Part shown: positions 27,883 to 36,356 of the stretch, one piece after another | Layout: every line of letters starts with the position of its first letter | Position numbering within the stretch: position 1 is the first letter of the stretch | Origin: JACVRW01 sp963812415 | Lineage (GTDB): Bacteria > Actinomycetota > Thermoleophilia > Solirubrobacterales > Thermoleophilaceae | Direction of reading: 5' to 3' | DNA length: 64,000 nt | Assembly (NCBI GenBank): GCA_963812415.1 | Contig: CAWEVH010000025.1 | Location: forward strand, 1-64,000 | Notes under the pieces: model-generated | Database searches by the model: none | Told to the model about the DNA's origin: nothing | What the model saw: only the letters and a program-made list of their open reading frames with translations | Position numbers and translations under genes: made by a program

Positions 27883-30490
27883 TCACGGTCTCGTCTGCGC
27901 GGGCAGCGCGGCGTGCTCGGGCACGGGCCCGGCCGCATCCGCGATCGCCCGGCGCTCGGGCAGTAGGCGGGCGTTCGCCAGCAGGCTCGTGGTGAACAGC
28001 CCGAGCTCGTAGCCGAGCGCGGCCCCCACGACCACGTCGATGGGGAAGTGGGCGCCGAAGAGGACGCGGGTGACCGCGATCACGCCGACGTAGGCGAGCA
28101 GCGGGCGCCGCAGCAGCGGGACAGCGCTCGCGGCCGCGGCGGCCATCGCCGCCGTGACCATCAGATGGCCCGATGGGTACGAGGCGAGGTGCGACCAGTT
28201 GCGTCCTTCGGAGAGCAATACCTCGGCCCCGAGCACCTCCTCGGGCCGGGCCCGCTCGACGAACAGCTTGATGACCTCGAGCGCCGCGCCGGCGAGGTAG
28301 GCGGCGAGCAGGACCGACACCGCCGTGCCGATCACATAGCGCGGCCGCCGCAGGACTGCGGTCGCCGCGACGAGCGTCGCGATGAAGAGCACGATGTAGT
28401 TGCGCGTGTGCGGGTCGAAGGCGTCGTAGAGCCACTCGGGGCCGTCGCCGAGGCCGTTGACCGCGAGGAAGAACGTGTTGTCGAGCGGTTGGAGCGCGGG
28501 CAGCGCCAGCCCGATCGCGAGCACCGCGCCCATCGAGGCAGCGAGCCGCGGCCCCCATTCGCGCAGCACCGGCACGGCGACGGGCGCCGGGAGCGCCGGA
28601 TCGGTGGACACAGGCCCGAGCAGCGCCTGCGCCACCAAGAAGGTGTCCCTCACGGGGCGGAAATGGCTCGGTTCGCCGTCGTAGACCGTGGGGATCTCGA
28701 CCGGGACGACCCGGTGGCCTCCGGCGAGCAGGGCACGCAGGTGCCGGCTCTCGGCTTCGTAGCCGCCCTCGGAGGGCTCGGCGTCGAGGAGCGCCTCGGT
28801 GCGGAACAGGCGCATGCCGTTCTGGCTGTCCGGGATCCAGGTGCGCGAGGACGCGAGCAGGGCCAGGCTCGCCGCGCGGTTGGCGGCCCGTCGCTCGAGC
28901 GGCATTCCGCGACGGTCGCGGCGCCACCCGATTACCGCGTCGGCCGAGCGGGCCGCCTCCACGAACGCGGGGATGCGCTCCGGGTCGTGCTGACCGTCGG
29001 AGTCGAGCACCACGATCGCCTCCGGTCGCCGATGCTCGCGCAGCAATGCCCGTATCCCGGCCGCGACGGCGCTGCCCTTGCCGCCGTTGCGACCGAGCGT
29101 GAGCACGTCGACGCGCTCGTCCCCCGCCAGGGGCGCGAGCGAGCGGGCGATCTCGGGAGGCGCCCCATCGTCGACCAGGACGAGCCGGTCGACGTGGCGC
29201 AGCGTCGCCCGGGCGATCTCGGCGGCCCGGCTGGAGGCGAACACGGGCATGACCGCCGCGACGGTGGCGGGTCGCGGCCTCAGCGCCGGCGCGCCGGAGC
29301 GCCGGCTCTCGGCGAAGACCAGGGGGACGACCGCCACGAGCGCCGCAGCGCCGAGCCAGAGCACGGTCCGGTAGCTGCCGGTGAGCTCGACGGCGACGCC
29401 CGCGACGGGCAGCGCGATCGCCGCCGCCACGCCCCGTCCGGCGAAGAAGACGCCGCTGTAGCTGCCCGCCTCCCCCTCGGGCACGAAGCGCGCGAAGTAG
29501 GCGAAGCCGAGCGAGGTCAGCAGGCCGGCGCCGAAGCCGGCGGTGGCGAGCGGCAGGGCGGCGGCGGCGAGCCTGGAGGTGAGCGCCGCGGCGAGCAGCC
29601 CGGCGCCGAGCAGCGCCGCGCCGGTGAGCAGCAGCCCGTGGACCCTCTCGGGCCGTGCGCGGCCGGCGAGTGCCATCCCGAGCGCCACGAACGCCCCGAA
29701 GGCCAGCGGCAGTGCCCCGGCGACGCCGACGTCGAGCTCCAGCGCCTCCTCGGCGTAGAGGATGAAGAAGGCCGGGAGGGCGGCGTAGGCGAGCACCCAT
29801 AGCGTCTGCGCAAGCAGCACCTCGCGCGCGCCCGGCCGCCGCAGGACGGCCATAAGGGACGCGCGCGCGGTCCGCCTCGGGCGGGGAGCCGATTTCCCGC
29901 CGAGGCGGAGCCGGCGCGTCACGATGAGCGTGGGCACGGCCGCCACGAGCAGCACCGCCGCGGCGATCGCGAACGCCGCGGCGGGGGCCGGCTCGATCAG
30001 CGCGCCGCCGATACCCACGGCGACTGCCGCGCCCGCCGTCATCGCAAGCTCTTGGGCGCTCGTGGTGGCGGGCCGCCGCTCGTCCGTCACGTCCTCGGCG
30101 ACGAGCGCCCGGTGTGCGGTGGTGAGCGCGTTGAGCCCGGTGTACACGACCGCTGCCGCCAGTCCGAGCGCCAGATAGGAGCTGCCGTTCCCAAGTCCGA
30201 TCGCGACGAGCCCGCCGGCGGCCAGCAGCGCCCCGCCCGCCATGTACGGGAGCCTCCTACCAAGGCCGCCGGCCGCGCGGCGGTCCGACCAGACGCCCAC
30301 GGCGAGCGGGACCAGCAAGCCCACTGACGGCGTTGACCGTCATCACGACGCCGATCAGCGACGGCGCGTCGTTGATCCGCTCGAGCAGCACGGGCAGGTA
30401 GGTGGTCGTGAGCGCGCGTGCCGTGCCCGCCCCCAGAGCGGCCAGGGAGAAGGCCAGCAGCGTGACCCGTGAGGCGGCTCCGAGCCTCAT
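27883..30490 (-). CDS. MFS transporter-GT2 glycosyltransferase-PAP2 phosphatase fusion, one frameshift
   Basis: A three-domain membrane protein of about 868 residues after correcting one extra base near 30320-30330. Part 1 (~1-410): twelve-segment MFS carrier ('GVWSDRRAAGGLGRRLPYM'). Part 2 (~420-620): family 2 glycosyltransferase with 'VLVDDGAPPEIARSL', 'GGKGSAVAAGIRALL' and 'VVLDSDGQHDPERI' (DxD). Part 3 (~640-868): membrane PAP2 phosphatase with all three motifs, 'KLFVERARP', 'SYPSGHL' and 'RVLFGAHFPIDVV'. From 30324 down to the stop at 27883 there is no break, so GT2 and PAP2 are truly joined to most of the MFS. Start ATG 30490, in an ATGA context with the upstream lipid kinase. A role in lipid-linked glycan transfer with phosphate removal is inferred. 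Confidence 0.75.
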
Positions 30491-31363
30491 GCCAGGGCTC
30501 CCGACGGGGGCGGCCACGCGCAGGCGGCCGGGCTCCACGCTCACGCTGGCGGTCGTCGTGCCGAGCGGCACGGCATCGGCCACGAGGGGGAGGGGAGCGG
30601 TCAGCTCCGCGCGCTCCCCCGTGATCCGCCGCACGCCGGGTCGGCCGAGGTGACGGCCGCGGTAGGCGGCCACGAGCAGCCGCAGCAGGCGGAGCCGGCG
30701 CGGCGTCTCGATCAGGATCGCCTCGAAGCGACCGTCCGTGGGGTCGGCGCCCGGGTCGACCTCGAAGCCGAAGCCGAAGTACGGCAGGTTCGAGAGAAAG
30801 AGCTGTGCGGCGGAAGCCGAGCGGAGCTCCCTGCCGTCGAGCCGGGCGCGCAGCCGATACGGGGTGAAGCGCCTGAGTCCGCCCAGGAGCGCGCGCATGC
30901 CCTGGCGCAGGTCGGCGGAGTTCTTTCCGTCGTAGTGGGAGCGGGCCTCGGCGTGGAACCCGGCGCTGAGCGCCTCGAGAGCGTAGACGGCTTCCGTGGG
31001 AGTCTCGACTCGCAGCGCATCGAGCGGCTGGACGGGCGCCTCGGCGGCGATCCTCAGTGCGTCTCCCCGATCCGTCGGGATACCGAGCGCACGGGCAATG
31101 TTGTTCGCGCGGCCGGCCGGTACGAGCGCGAGCTCCGGCAGCCTTCCGATGGGTGCGTTCGCGGCGTCGTGCAGCGAGCCGTCGCCGCCCACGAGGACCA
31201 CGCGTCGGCCGGTGGCGGCGCCGGCCCGCAGCGCCTCGAAGAGATCGTCCTGGGTGGACGTCACGACCGCATCGGCCTGCGCGCCGTGCTCCTGGGCGCG
31301 CGCCGCCAGGTCGGCCGCCGTGCGCAGCGGGTCCTCGATGCCGCTCGCGCGCGCGTTGACCAC
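30487..31363 (-). CDS. Diacylglycerol kinase-family lipid kinase
   Basis: Soluble or membrane-associated lipid kinase of the DagK/YegS family, about 290 residues. 'LLLVVNARASGI' is the N-terminal strand, 'VLVGGDGSLHDAANA' the nucleotide-binding GGDG motif, and 'LALVPAGRANNIARALGIP' the second conserved loop. The C-terminal beta domain ends around 'SVEPGRLRVAAP'. No clean ATG is present. GTG 31363 is the nearest start codon, but the first family strand may begin slightly upstream. In the sequence as given there is no stop between this and the MFS gene. One extra base would restore an ATGA overlap with TGA at 30487-30489. So either separate genes or a still larger fusion. Confidence 0.75.
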
Positions 31364-31402
31364 AAGAAGCAGGCGCGGCGTACTGATACCTTCCGGCTGG
31401 TC

Positions 31403-31951
31403 GTGATTGCTGAGCTCACCGAGCTCGATCGCGGACTCATGCAAGCCATACCGGTCTTCGAGACGCCGCTGCTGACGTCTCTGTGCGTGTTGCTGTCCGC
31501 GTGGTGGGTCAAGGGTCCGCTGCTGGTCGGGCTCGGTTTCGCCTGCGACGTCGGACGCCGGCGTCCGCCGCTCGCCTTCATTGCCGCGCTGGTGGCCACG
31601 CTGAGCGCCTCGCTGGTCGTCTCGCCCCTCAAGGAGCTGTTCGACCGCGACCGCCCGCCCGAGGCCGATCCCGGGCTCGGGTCGCTCGTCCCGATCCCGG
31701 GCAACGCCTCCTTCCCGTCCGGCCACTCGGCGACCGCCTTCGCCGCTGCCACCGCCGTCGCGATCATCAGCCCGCGCATGCGCCCCTACGCCCTCGGGCT
31801 CGCCGCCGCGGTGGCGCTGTCCCGCGTTTACCTGCGCGTGCACTTCCCGCTCGACGTGCTCGCCGGCGGCCTCATCGGGGCGGCGCTCGGCGCCCTGGCC
31901 GCGCTCATGGCGCTGCGGCTGGTGCGCCGCGGTCCCCCGCTTCCGGCCTGA
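31403..31951 (+). CDS. PAP2-family lipid phosphatase
   Basis: Integral membrane phosphatase of about 182 residues acting on a lipid (pyro)phosphate such as undecaprenyl-PP or phosphatidate. All three catalytic motifs are present: 'KELFDRDRP', 'SFPSGHSATAFA' and 'SRVYLRVHFPLDVLAGG'. About five membrane segments. Start GTG 31403 ('VIAELTELDRGLMQAI'); ATG 31439 would cut the usual first helix. It lies on the opposite strand between the lipid kinase and dedA, overlapping the 3' end of dedA. It is a second PAP2 domain within 4 kb. Confidence 0.85.
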   Translation: MIAELTELDRGLMQAIPVFETPLLTSLCVLLSAWWVKGPLLVGLGFACDVGRRRPPLAFIAALVATLSASLVVSPLKELFDRDRPPEADPGLGSLVPIPGNASFPSGHSATAFAAATAVAIISPRMRPYALGLAAAVALSRVYLRVHFPLDVLAGGLIGAALGALAALMALRLVRRGPPLPA

Positions 31952-32680
31952 GCGGACTGCAGGCGCGAGCATGACGACGCCGGCGCCGAGCGCCGCGGCG
32001 AGCGCGATCCGAGTCGCGTCCTCGCCCGCGCTCTCGAAGGACTCGGCAAAGCCGTAGCCGACCAGCGTGAACGTCGCCGCCCAGCCGAGCGCTCCCACCG
32101 CCGTGTACGGCACGAAGCGCCGCAGCGGAAAGCGCGAGGCCCCCGCGACGAACGGCATCAGCGCGCGCAGGATGCCAACGAAGCGCCCGACGAGGATGGC
32201 CTTGCCGCCGTGGCGGGCGAAGATCCGCTCGACGCGCTCGACATGCTCGGCGCGGATCCGCAGCCGCTCGCCGTGTGCATCCAGAAGCGGCCGGCCGAAG
32301 CGCCGGCCGAGCAGGAAGCTGACGACGTCGCCGCCCACCGCCGCCACCCAGACGAGCCCGATCAGCGGCGCGAGTTCCACCTCGCCGCGCTCGGCGACGG
32401 CGCCGCCCACCAGGATCGCCGTCTCACCGGGCACCGCCAGGCCGACGAAGGCGCCGGTCTCGAGAAAGGCGAGGGAGGGGACAAGCGCATACGTCCAGGA
32501 GCCGAGCGAGTCCGCCGCGTCCGAGAGAACTCCACTGAAGTCCGGCGTCGGGACCGTACCCAGCGCCACGGCAAGGCCGCCGAGCGCAGCTATCCCGGCG
32601 AGCGCAAGTCCGACACCCGGGGTGACCCCGCTGCCCGACCACCGGGCCATGAATCGGCGCTGATGGCGGCTCGCGGGCAT
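31905..32680 (-). CDS. DedA-family membrane protein, 3' end unresolved
   Basis: DedA proteins are membrane transporters; some recycle undecaprenyl phosphate or move phospholipids. Motifs seen: 'FLETGAFVGLAVPGETAIL', 'GDVVSFLLGRRFGRPLL', 'FARHGGKAILVGRFVGILRALMPFVAG' and 'FVPYTAVGALGWA'. Start ATG 32680 has AGGAG six bases upstream. The frame as given never stops within the gene and runs antisense through the PAP2 gene. If the five-C tract at 31934-31938 is one base short, the frame closes at TGA 31905-31907, giving 258 residues. I give that end as the best guess. It follows the small coiled-coil gene by 9 bases. Confidence 0.75.
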
Positions 32681-32689
32681 CGATCGCTC

Positions 32690-32974
32690 CTAGTGCGCGA
32701 GCTCCCGTCTCACGACGCTTGCCAGCCGGCGTTGCAGGCGCCCGATCTCGACTCTGTACCTCTCCAGCAGCTCGCTGCTCGCGCTCCTCTCGACCCGCCT
32801 GCGCTCGGCCACGAGCTCCTTGAGCCGGTGGATCAGGCTCACTACCTCGGGGCTGGGGCGCGGCGTAGAGGGCACCCGAACGAGGCTGCCAGCCGCGGTT
32901 CCTGCTTTCGATGGGGCTTCCCGGCGTCCCTTGGTTGGGTTATCCGAACGTTCCCGAGTCGGGGTCGGCGGCAT
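32690..32974 (-). CDS. Small hypothetical protein with C-terminal helix
   Basis: About 94 residues. The N-terminal half is Pro/Thr/Arg/Ser-rich and probably disordered. The C-terminal half is a charged amphipathic helix ('VVSLIHRLKELVAERRRVER', then 'LLERYRVEIGRLQRRLASVV') that could form a coiled coil. Start ATG 32974 has AAGGAG eight bases upstream, better than the ATG at 33004. It is the first gene after the divergent TetR region and leads into dedA, so it is probably the TetR-controlled operon's first product. No family recognised. Confidence 0.6.
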   Translation of the reverse strand: MPPTPTRERSDNPTKGRREAPSKAGTAAGSLVRVPSTPRPSPEVVSLIHRLKELVAERRRVERSASSELLERYRVEIGRLQRRLASVVRRELAH

Positions 32975-33000
32975 CAGCGAGGCTCCTTGATGAATCAAAA

Positions 33001-33056
33001 TCAAACAATTGCTTGATGTTCCCAGGCGCTGGCAAATATGTCAAGCATTTGCTTTA
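33001..33056. promoter_or_regulatory. Two palindromic operators and divergent promoters (TetR region)
   Basis: Two near-perfect 16-base palindromes: TCAAACAATTGCTTGA at 33001-33016 and TCAAGCATTTGCTTTA at 33041-33056. They are exactly 40 bases apart start to start, so on the same face of the helix. The reverse-strand promoter of the small gene can be read as TTGACA overlapping the second site, 17 bases, then GAACAT next to the first site. A forward candidate is TTGATG-17-ATATGT. This is the typical layout of a TetR repressor controlling itself and its divergent neighbour. Confidence 0.65.
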
Positions 33057-33078
33057 CTTGTATCTCGGAGTGAGCGAC

Positions 33079-33777
33079 ATGAGCGAGATCGACATGGGCT
33101 CGACGACAAGCGGGAGCTCGACGAGGACGGACGGGCGCCGTGAAGCGGGCGAACGTACGCGCCGGCGGCTTGTGGAGGCGACGCTGGGCCTCCTCGCTGC
33201 ACACGGCGAGGATGCCGTCAGGCTGCGCGACATCACCGACGCGGCGAATGCCAACGTCGCGGCCGTCCACTACCACTTCGGCTCGAAGGACGCGCTCTGC
33301 CGGCATGCCGTCGAGCATGCGGTCCGGAGCCAGCTCGAGGATCAGATCGCGGCGGTGCGGGAGCTCGACGAGGATGCATCCCTCGAGGAGATTGCCGCGG
33401 CGTGGGCGCGACCGGTCACGGCCGCAAGCTGCGGCTCGCCGTGCGAGGAGCGCGCTCGCCAGCGGATCATGGCGCGCGTCACGAGCAACCCGCCGCGGGA
33501 GCTGCGCGAGTGGATGGCCTCCGAGCTCTCCCGCGCCGATCCGGAGTTTCTCGCCCCGCTGCGGCGCGCGCTCCCGGGTGTTCCTGATGACGAGCTGCGC
33601 TTTCGGCTCGAGTGCGCGTCGGGAATCCTGCACTTCCTGAGCAGCGGGAACATGCGCGTCGACGTCACCGGCAAGACGACCGACGAGCTGGCCCGCCTGC
33701 TCACTCCGGTGATCGCGGGAGCGCTCGCCGGCGCCCCGGCGGCCTCACGGACCGCGACCGGCGCTCAGCCGGTCTGA
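33079..33777 (+). CDS. TetR-family transcriptional regulator
   Basis: About 232 residues. The N-terminal helix-turn-helix domain (residues ~20-70) reads 'RRRLVEATLGLLAAHGEDAVRLRDITDAANANVAAVHYHFGSKDAL', with the family-typical 'YHFGSKD' end. The C-terminal ligand domain is variable. It contains a Cys-Gly-Ser-Pro-Cys pair ('SCGSPCEE') that could be redox-active or metal-binding. Start ATG 33079 has GGAG eight bases upstream. It is divergent from the small gene-dedA operon, with two palindromic operators between, so autoregulation is likely. The ligand is unknown. Confidence 0.85.
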   Translation: MSEIDMGSTTSGSSTRTDGRREAGERTRRRLVEATLGLLAAHGEDAVRLRDITDAANANVAAVHYHFGSKDALCRHAVEHAVRSQLEDQIAAVRELDEDASLEEIAAAWARPVTAASCGSPCEERARQRIMARVTSNPPRELREWMASELSRADPEFLAPLRRALPGVPDDELRFRLECASGILHFLSSGNMRVDVTGKTTDELARLLTPVIAGALAGAPAASRTATGAQPV

Positions 33778-33811
33778 GGACCCGGCAGGTCATACATAGA
33801 CTGGCCGCTCC

Positions 33812-34801
33812 GTGCGCATCTTCAGCGGCATCCAGCCCACCGGGCGCAAGCACGTGGGCAACTACATCGGCGCGATCCGCGGCTATCTGGACGGCCAGGA
33901 GCGGGCCGATCCGGCGATCTACTGCATCGTCGACCTGCATGCGACGAGCATTGCCTACGACCCGAAGGCGCTGCCCGGCTACGTGCTCGACACCACGGCG
34001 ATGCTGATGGCCTCCGGACTCGATCCCGAGCGCTGCATCCTGTTTCGCCAGTCCGACGTTCGAGAGCACGCCGAGCTGTGCTGGCTGCTCGCCTCCGTCG
34101 CCCCCTACGGGGACCTCACGCGCATGCACCAGTTCAAGGACAAGTCGGCGCGCGAGCAGCAGATGGTGCGCACGAGCCTGTTCCTCTACCCGGTGCTCCA
34201 GGCGGCGGACATCCTGCTCTACAAGACCGACGAGGTGCCGGTCGGCGACGACCAGCGCCAGCACGTCGAGCTCGCGCGCGAGATCGCACGTCGCTTCAAC
34301 GCCACCTACGGCGAGCTGCTGGTCGAGCCGGCCCACGTGATCCCCACGCTGGGCGCGCGGGTGATGGACCTCCAGGAGCCCGGCGCGAAGATGTCCACCT
34401 CGAGCAGCAGCGAGGCCGGCCTCGTGTACATCGACGACGAGCCGGACGCGATCCGCAGGAAGATCAAGCGGGCACAGACGGATTCCGGCACGGAGGTCGT
34501 GCGGGCGCCGGACAAGCCGGGCATCACCAACCTGATCGACATGCTCGCCGTGGCGCGGGCGACTCCGGCCGAGACGGTCGAGCGCGAGTTCGAGGGCCAG
34601 GGCTACGGTGCGCTGAAGTCGGCTGCGGGGGAGGCGCTCGTGGAGCTGCTGGCCCCGGTGAGGGAGCGCTACGTGGAGCTGCGCTCCGACGAGGCCGGCC
34701 TCGAGGACACCCTCGCGCAGGGTGCCGAGCGGGCGCGCGCGATCGCCTCCGGCACGATGGCCGAGGTGCGCGCGGCGATGGGGATCGGCCCCGCCGGCTA
34801 A
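33812..34801 (+). CDS. trpS: Tryptophanyl-tRNA synthetase
   Basis: Class I aminoacyl-tRNA synthetase charging tRNA-Trp. 329 residues. The HIGH-type motif is 'HVGN' (14-17) within 'QPTGRKHVGNYIGAIRGY', and the KMSKS-type loop is K193-M-S-T-S197. 'VPVGDDQRQHVELAREIARRFN' is characteristic of the family. Start GTG 33812, 34 bases after the TetR gene. Confidence 0.96.
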   Translation: MRIFSGIQPTGRKHVGNYIGAIRGYLDGQERADPAIYCIVDLHATSIAYDPKALPGYVLDTTAMLMASGLDPERCILFRQSDVREHAELCWLLASVAPYGDLTRMHQFKDKSAREQQMVRTSLFLYPVLQAADILLYKTDEVPVGDDQRQHVELAREIARRFNATYGELLVEPAHVIPTLGARVMDLQEPGAKMSTSSSSEAGLVYIDDEPDAIRRKIKRAQTDSGTEVVRAPDKPGITNLIDMLAVARATPAETVEREFEGQGYGALKSAAGEALVELLAPVRERYVELRSDEAGLEDTLAQGAERARAIASGTMAEVRAAMGIGPAG

Positions 34802-34832
34802 AGCCGCGCCTTGTAACGCCGATCACAAGCAC

Positions 34833-34934
34833 ATGAGGTCCTTGGAACGCCCGCTCGTCCGGCCGCTCCTGGTCGTGCTGGTGGTCGCGCTCGCCTGGAC
34901 GCTCATAACGGGCGACGTGGCGATCCGCATCTAG
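34833..34934 (+). CDS. Possible small single-pass membrane protein
   Basis: A 33-residue frame from ATG 34833. A short basic start (MRSLERPLVRP) is followed by a strong hydrophobic stretch ('LLVVLVVALAWTLITG') and a short end. It fills part of the gap between trpS and scpA. No clear ribosome site and no family known to me, so this may be chance. Confidence 0.3.
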   Translation: MRSLERPLVRPLLVVLVVALAWTLITGDVAIRI

Positions 34935-34980
34935 CGATCCGCCGTCCAGCGATCCGCCGCCGCGTCTAGTCTCCGCGACG

Positions 34981-35703
34981 ATGTCGATCGCCGCGCTCGA
35001 GCTCGACCTCGAGGTCTTCAACGGACCCTTCGACCTGCTCCTGACGCTGGTCCTCCGGGAGGAGATCGACCTGCTCGAGGTGGATCTCGCCGAGGTGGTG
35101 CTCGCCTACGTCGAGTACCTCGAGCGCGCGGGGGAGCTCGACCTCGAGGCGGCCACCGAGTTCCTGGTGCTGATCGCGGCGCTGCTCGAGCTGAAGTCGC
35201 GGCTGATGCTGCCGGTCGACGACGAGGAGGGGCTCGACCTCGAGCCCTCCGAGGCCGCCGAGGAGCTGCTCGCGCGCATGCTCGAGTACCACCGCTACCG
35301 GCAGGCCGCGGAGCACCTGAAGGAGCGGCTCGCGGCGGAGCACGGCTACCGCTACCGCTCGGCGCCGCTGCCTCCCGAGCTGCGGCGCGTGTCGATCGAG
35401 GTCGCCGAGCGCGCCTACGAGCCCGAGCTGCTCGCGCGAGCGATCGGCGAGCTGCTCACGATTCCGCCGCCGCTCGACCTGCGCCACGTCCGCCGGCCGG
35501 CGGTGTCCGTCGAGCAGCGCCTCGGCCACCTTCGCGAGCTGCTCAGCCGTCGCAGCCGCTTCTCATTCGACGAGGCGGTCGAGGGGGCCGACCGGCTCAC
35601 CGAGGCCGTCACGCTGTTCGCCCTGCTCGAGCTCTACAAGGCCGGCGAGGCGCGCTGGGAGCAGGAGGTCCCGTTCGGCCCGATCTCGGTGAGCGCCACG
35701 TGA
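34981..35703 (+). CDS. scpA: Segregation and condensation protein A
   Basis: Kleisin subunit of the SMC-ScpAB condensin complex. 240 residues. The N-terminal SMC-binding helix 'FNGPFDLLLTLVLREEIDLLEVDLAEV' and the acidic, Leu-rich middle are typical. The C-terminal winged helix ('LTEAVTLFALLELYKAGEARWEQ') binds the SMC head. Start ATG 34981. Its stop overlaps the scpB GTG (GTGA). Confidence 0.94.
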   Translation: MSIAALELDLEVFNGPFDLLLTLVLREEIDLLEVDLAEVVLAYVEYLERAGELDLEAATEFLVLIAALLELKSRLMLPVDDEEGLDLEPSEAAEELLARMLEYHRYRQAAEHLKERLAAEHGYRYRSAPLPPELRRVSIEVAERAYEPELLARAIGELLTIPPPLDLRHVRRPAVSVEQRLGHLRELLSRRSRFSFDEAVEGADRLTEAVTLFALLELYKAGEARWEQEVPFGPISVSAT

Positions 35704-36281
35704 ACGACCTGGCGCGCACCGTCGAAGCACTCCTCTTCCTGTCGGCCGAGCCGGTGTCCGTCGAGCGGCTCGCCGATGCCTGCGAGGTGTCGGAGGGCGA
35801 GGTGGTGGAGGCGCTCGCCCGCCTGCGCGAGCACTACGCGGAGGGCTACCGCGGTGTCGTGCTGCGCGAGGTCGCGGGCGGCTTCACGCTCGCCACGGAC
35901 CCGATCGCCGAGCGCGCGGCGCGCCGCCTGCTCGCCAAGCCGCGCACCCCGCCGCTCACCCAGGCGCAGGCCGAGAGCCTCGCGATCGTGGCCTACCTCC
36001 AGCCGGTGTCGCGCCCCGAGATCGCCCGCATCCGCGGGGTGGCCTCCGAGTCCGCCGTCGGCACGCTGCTCGAGCGCGGCCTGATCGAGGAGTCCGGGCG
36101 CTCGCGCTTCGGCGCGGTCATGTACCGCACCACCGATCTGTTCCAGAAGCTGTTCGGCCTCGAGGCGCTCGACGCCCTGCCGGACCCGGTCGCGTTCGAC
36201 CCGACCCCCGAGCAGGAGGGCGAGCTGCGCGAGCGCCTGCTGCGGGCCGGCGAGCAGCGCGCCCAGACCTCGCCCGGCTGA
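35700..36281 (+). CDS. scpB: Segregation and condensation protein B
   Basis: Dimeric winged-helix partner of ScpA. 193 residues. 'VEALLFLSAEPVSVERLA' start, 'AIVAYLQPVSRPEIARIRG', and 'YRTTDLFQKLFGLEALDALP' are family landmarks. Start GTG 35700 overlaps scpA by four bases. No rluB follows directly; a pseudouridine synthase of that family sits 5.4 kb further on. Confidence 0.94.
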   Translation: MNDLARTVEALLFLSAEPVSVERLADACEVSEGEVVEALARLREHYAEGYRGVVLREVAGGFTLATDPIAERAARRLLAKPRTPPLTQAQAESLAIVAYLQPVSRPEIARIRGVASESAVGTLLERGLIEESGRSRFGAVMYRTTDLFQKLFGLEALDALPDPVAFDPTPEQEGELRERLLRAGEQRAQTSPG

Positions 36282-36322
36282 GAGCGAGCCGAGCCCGCTG
36301 CCCGCGTCCGGACGGGCCCGTA

Positions 36323-36350
36323 CCAATCCCTCCGGCGCTCAATCGCGTAG
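36323..36350 (+). promoter_or_regulatory. Predicted ECF sigma promoter before the sigma gene
   Basis: CCAATCC at 36323-36329, a 16-base spacer, and CGTAG at 36346-36350. The same two elements with the same spacing occur before the secreted beta-propeller gene (37609-37636). The -10 element lies 6 bases from the GTG at 36357, which would make that start nearly leaderless. Autoregulation by this ECF factor is inferred. Confidence 0.65.
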
Positions 36351-36356
36351 AACGGA

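Noticed and set aside
34935..34970. Short direct repeat AGCGATCCGCCG upstream of scpA
   Set aside because: Two copies of a 12-base GC-rich word in a very GC-rich genome can arise by chance; no further support.
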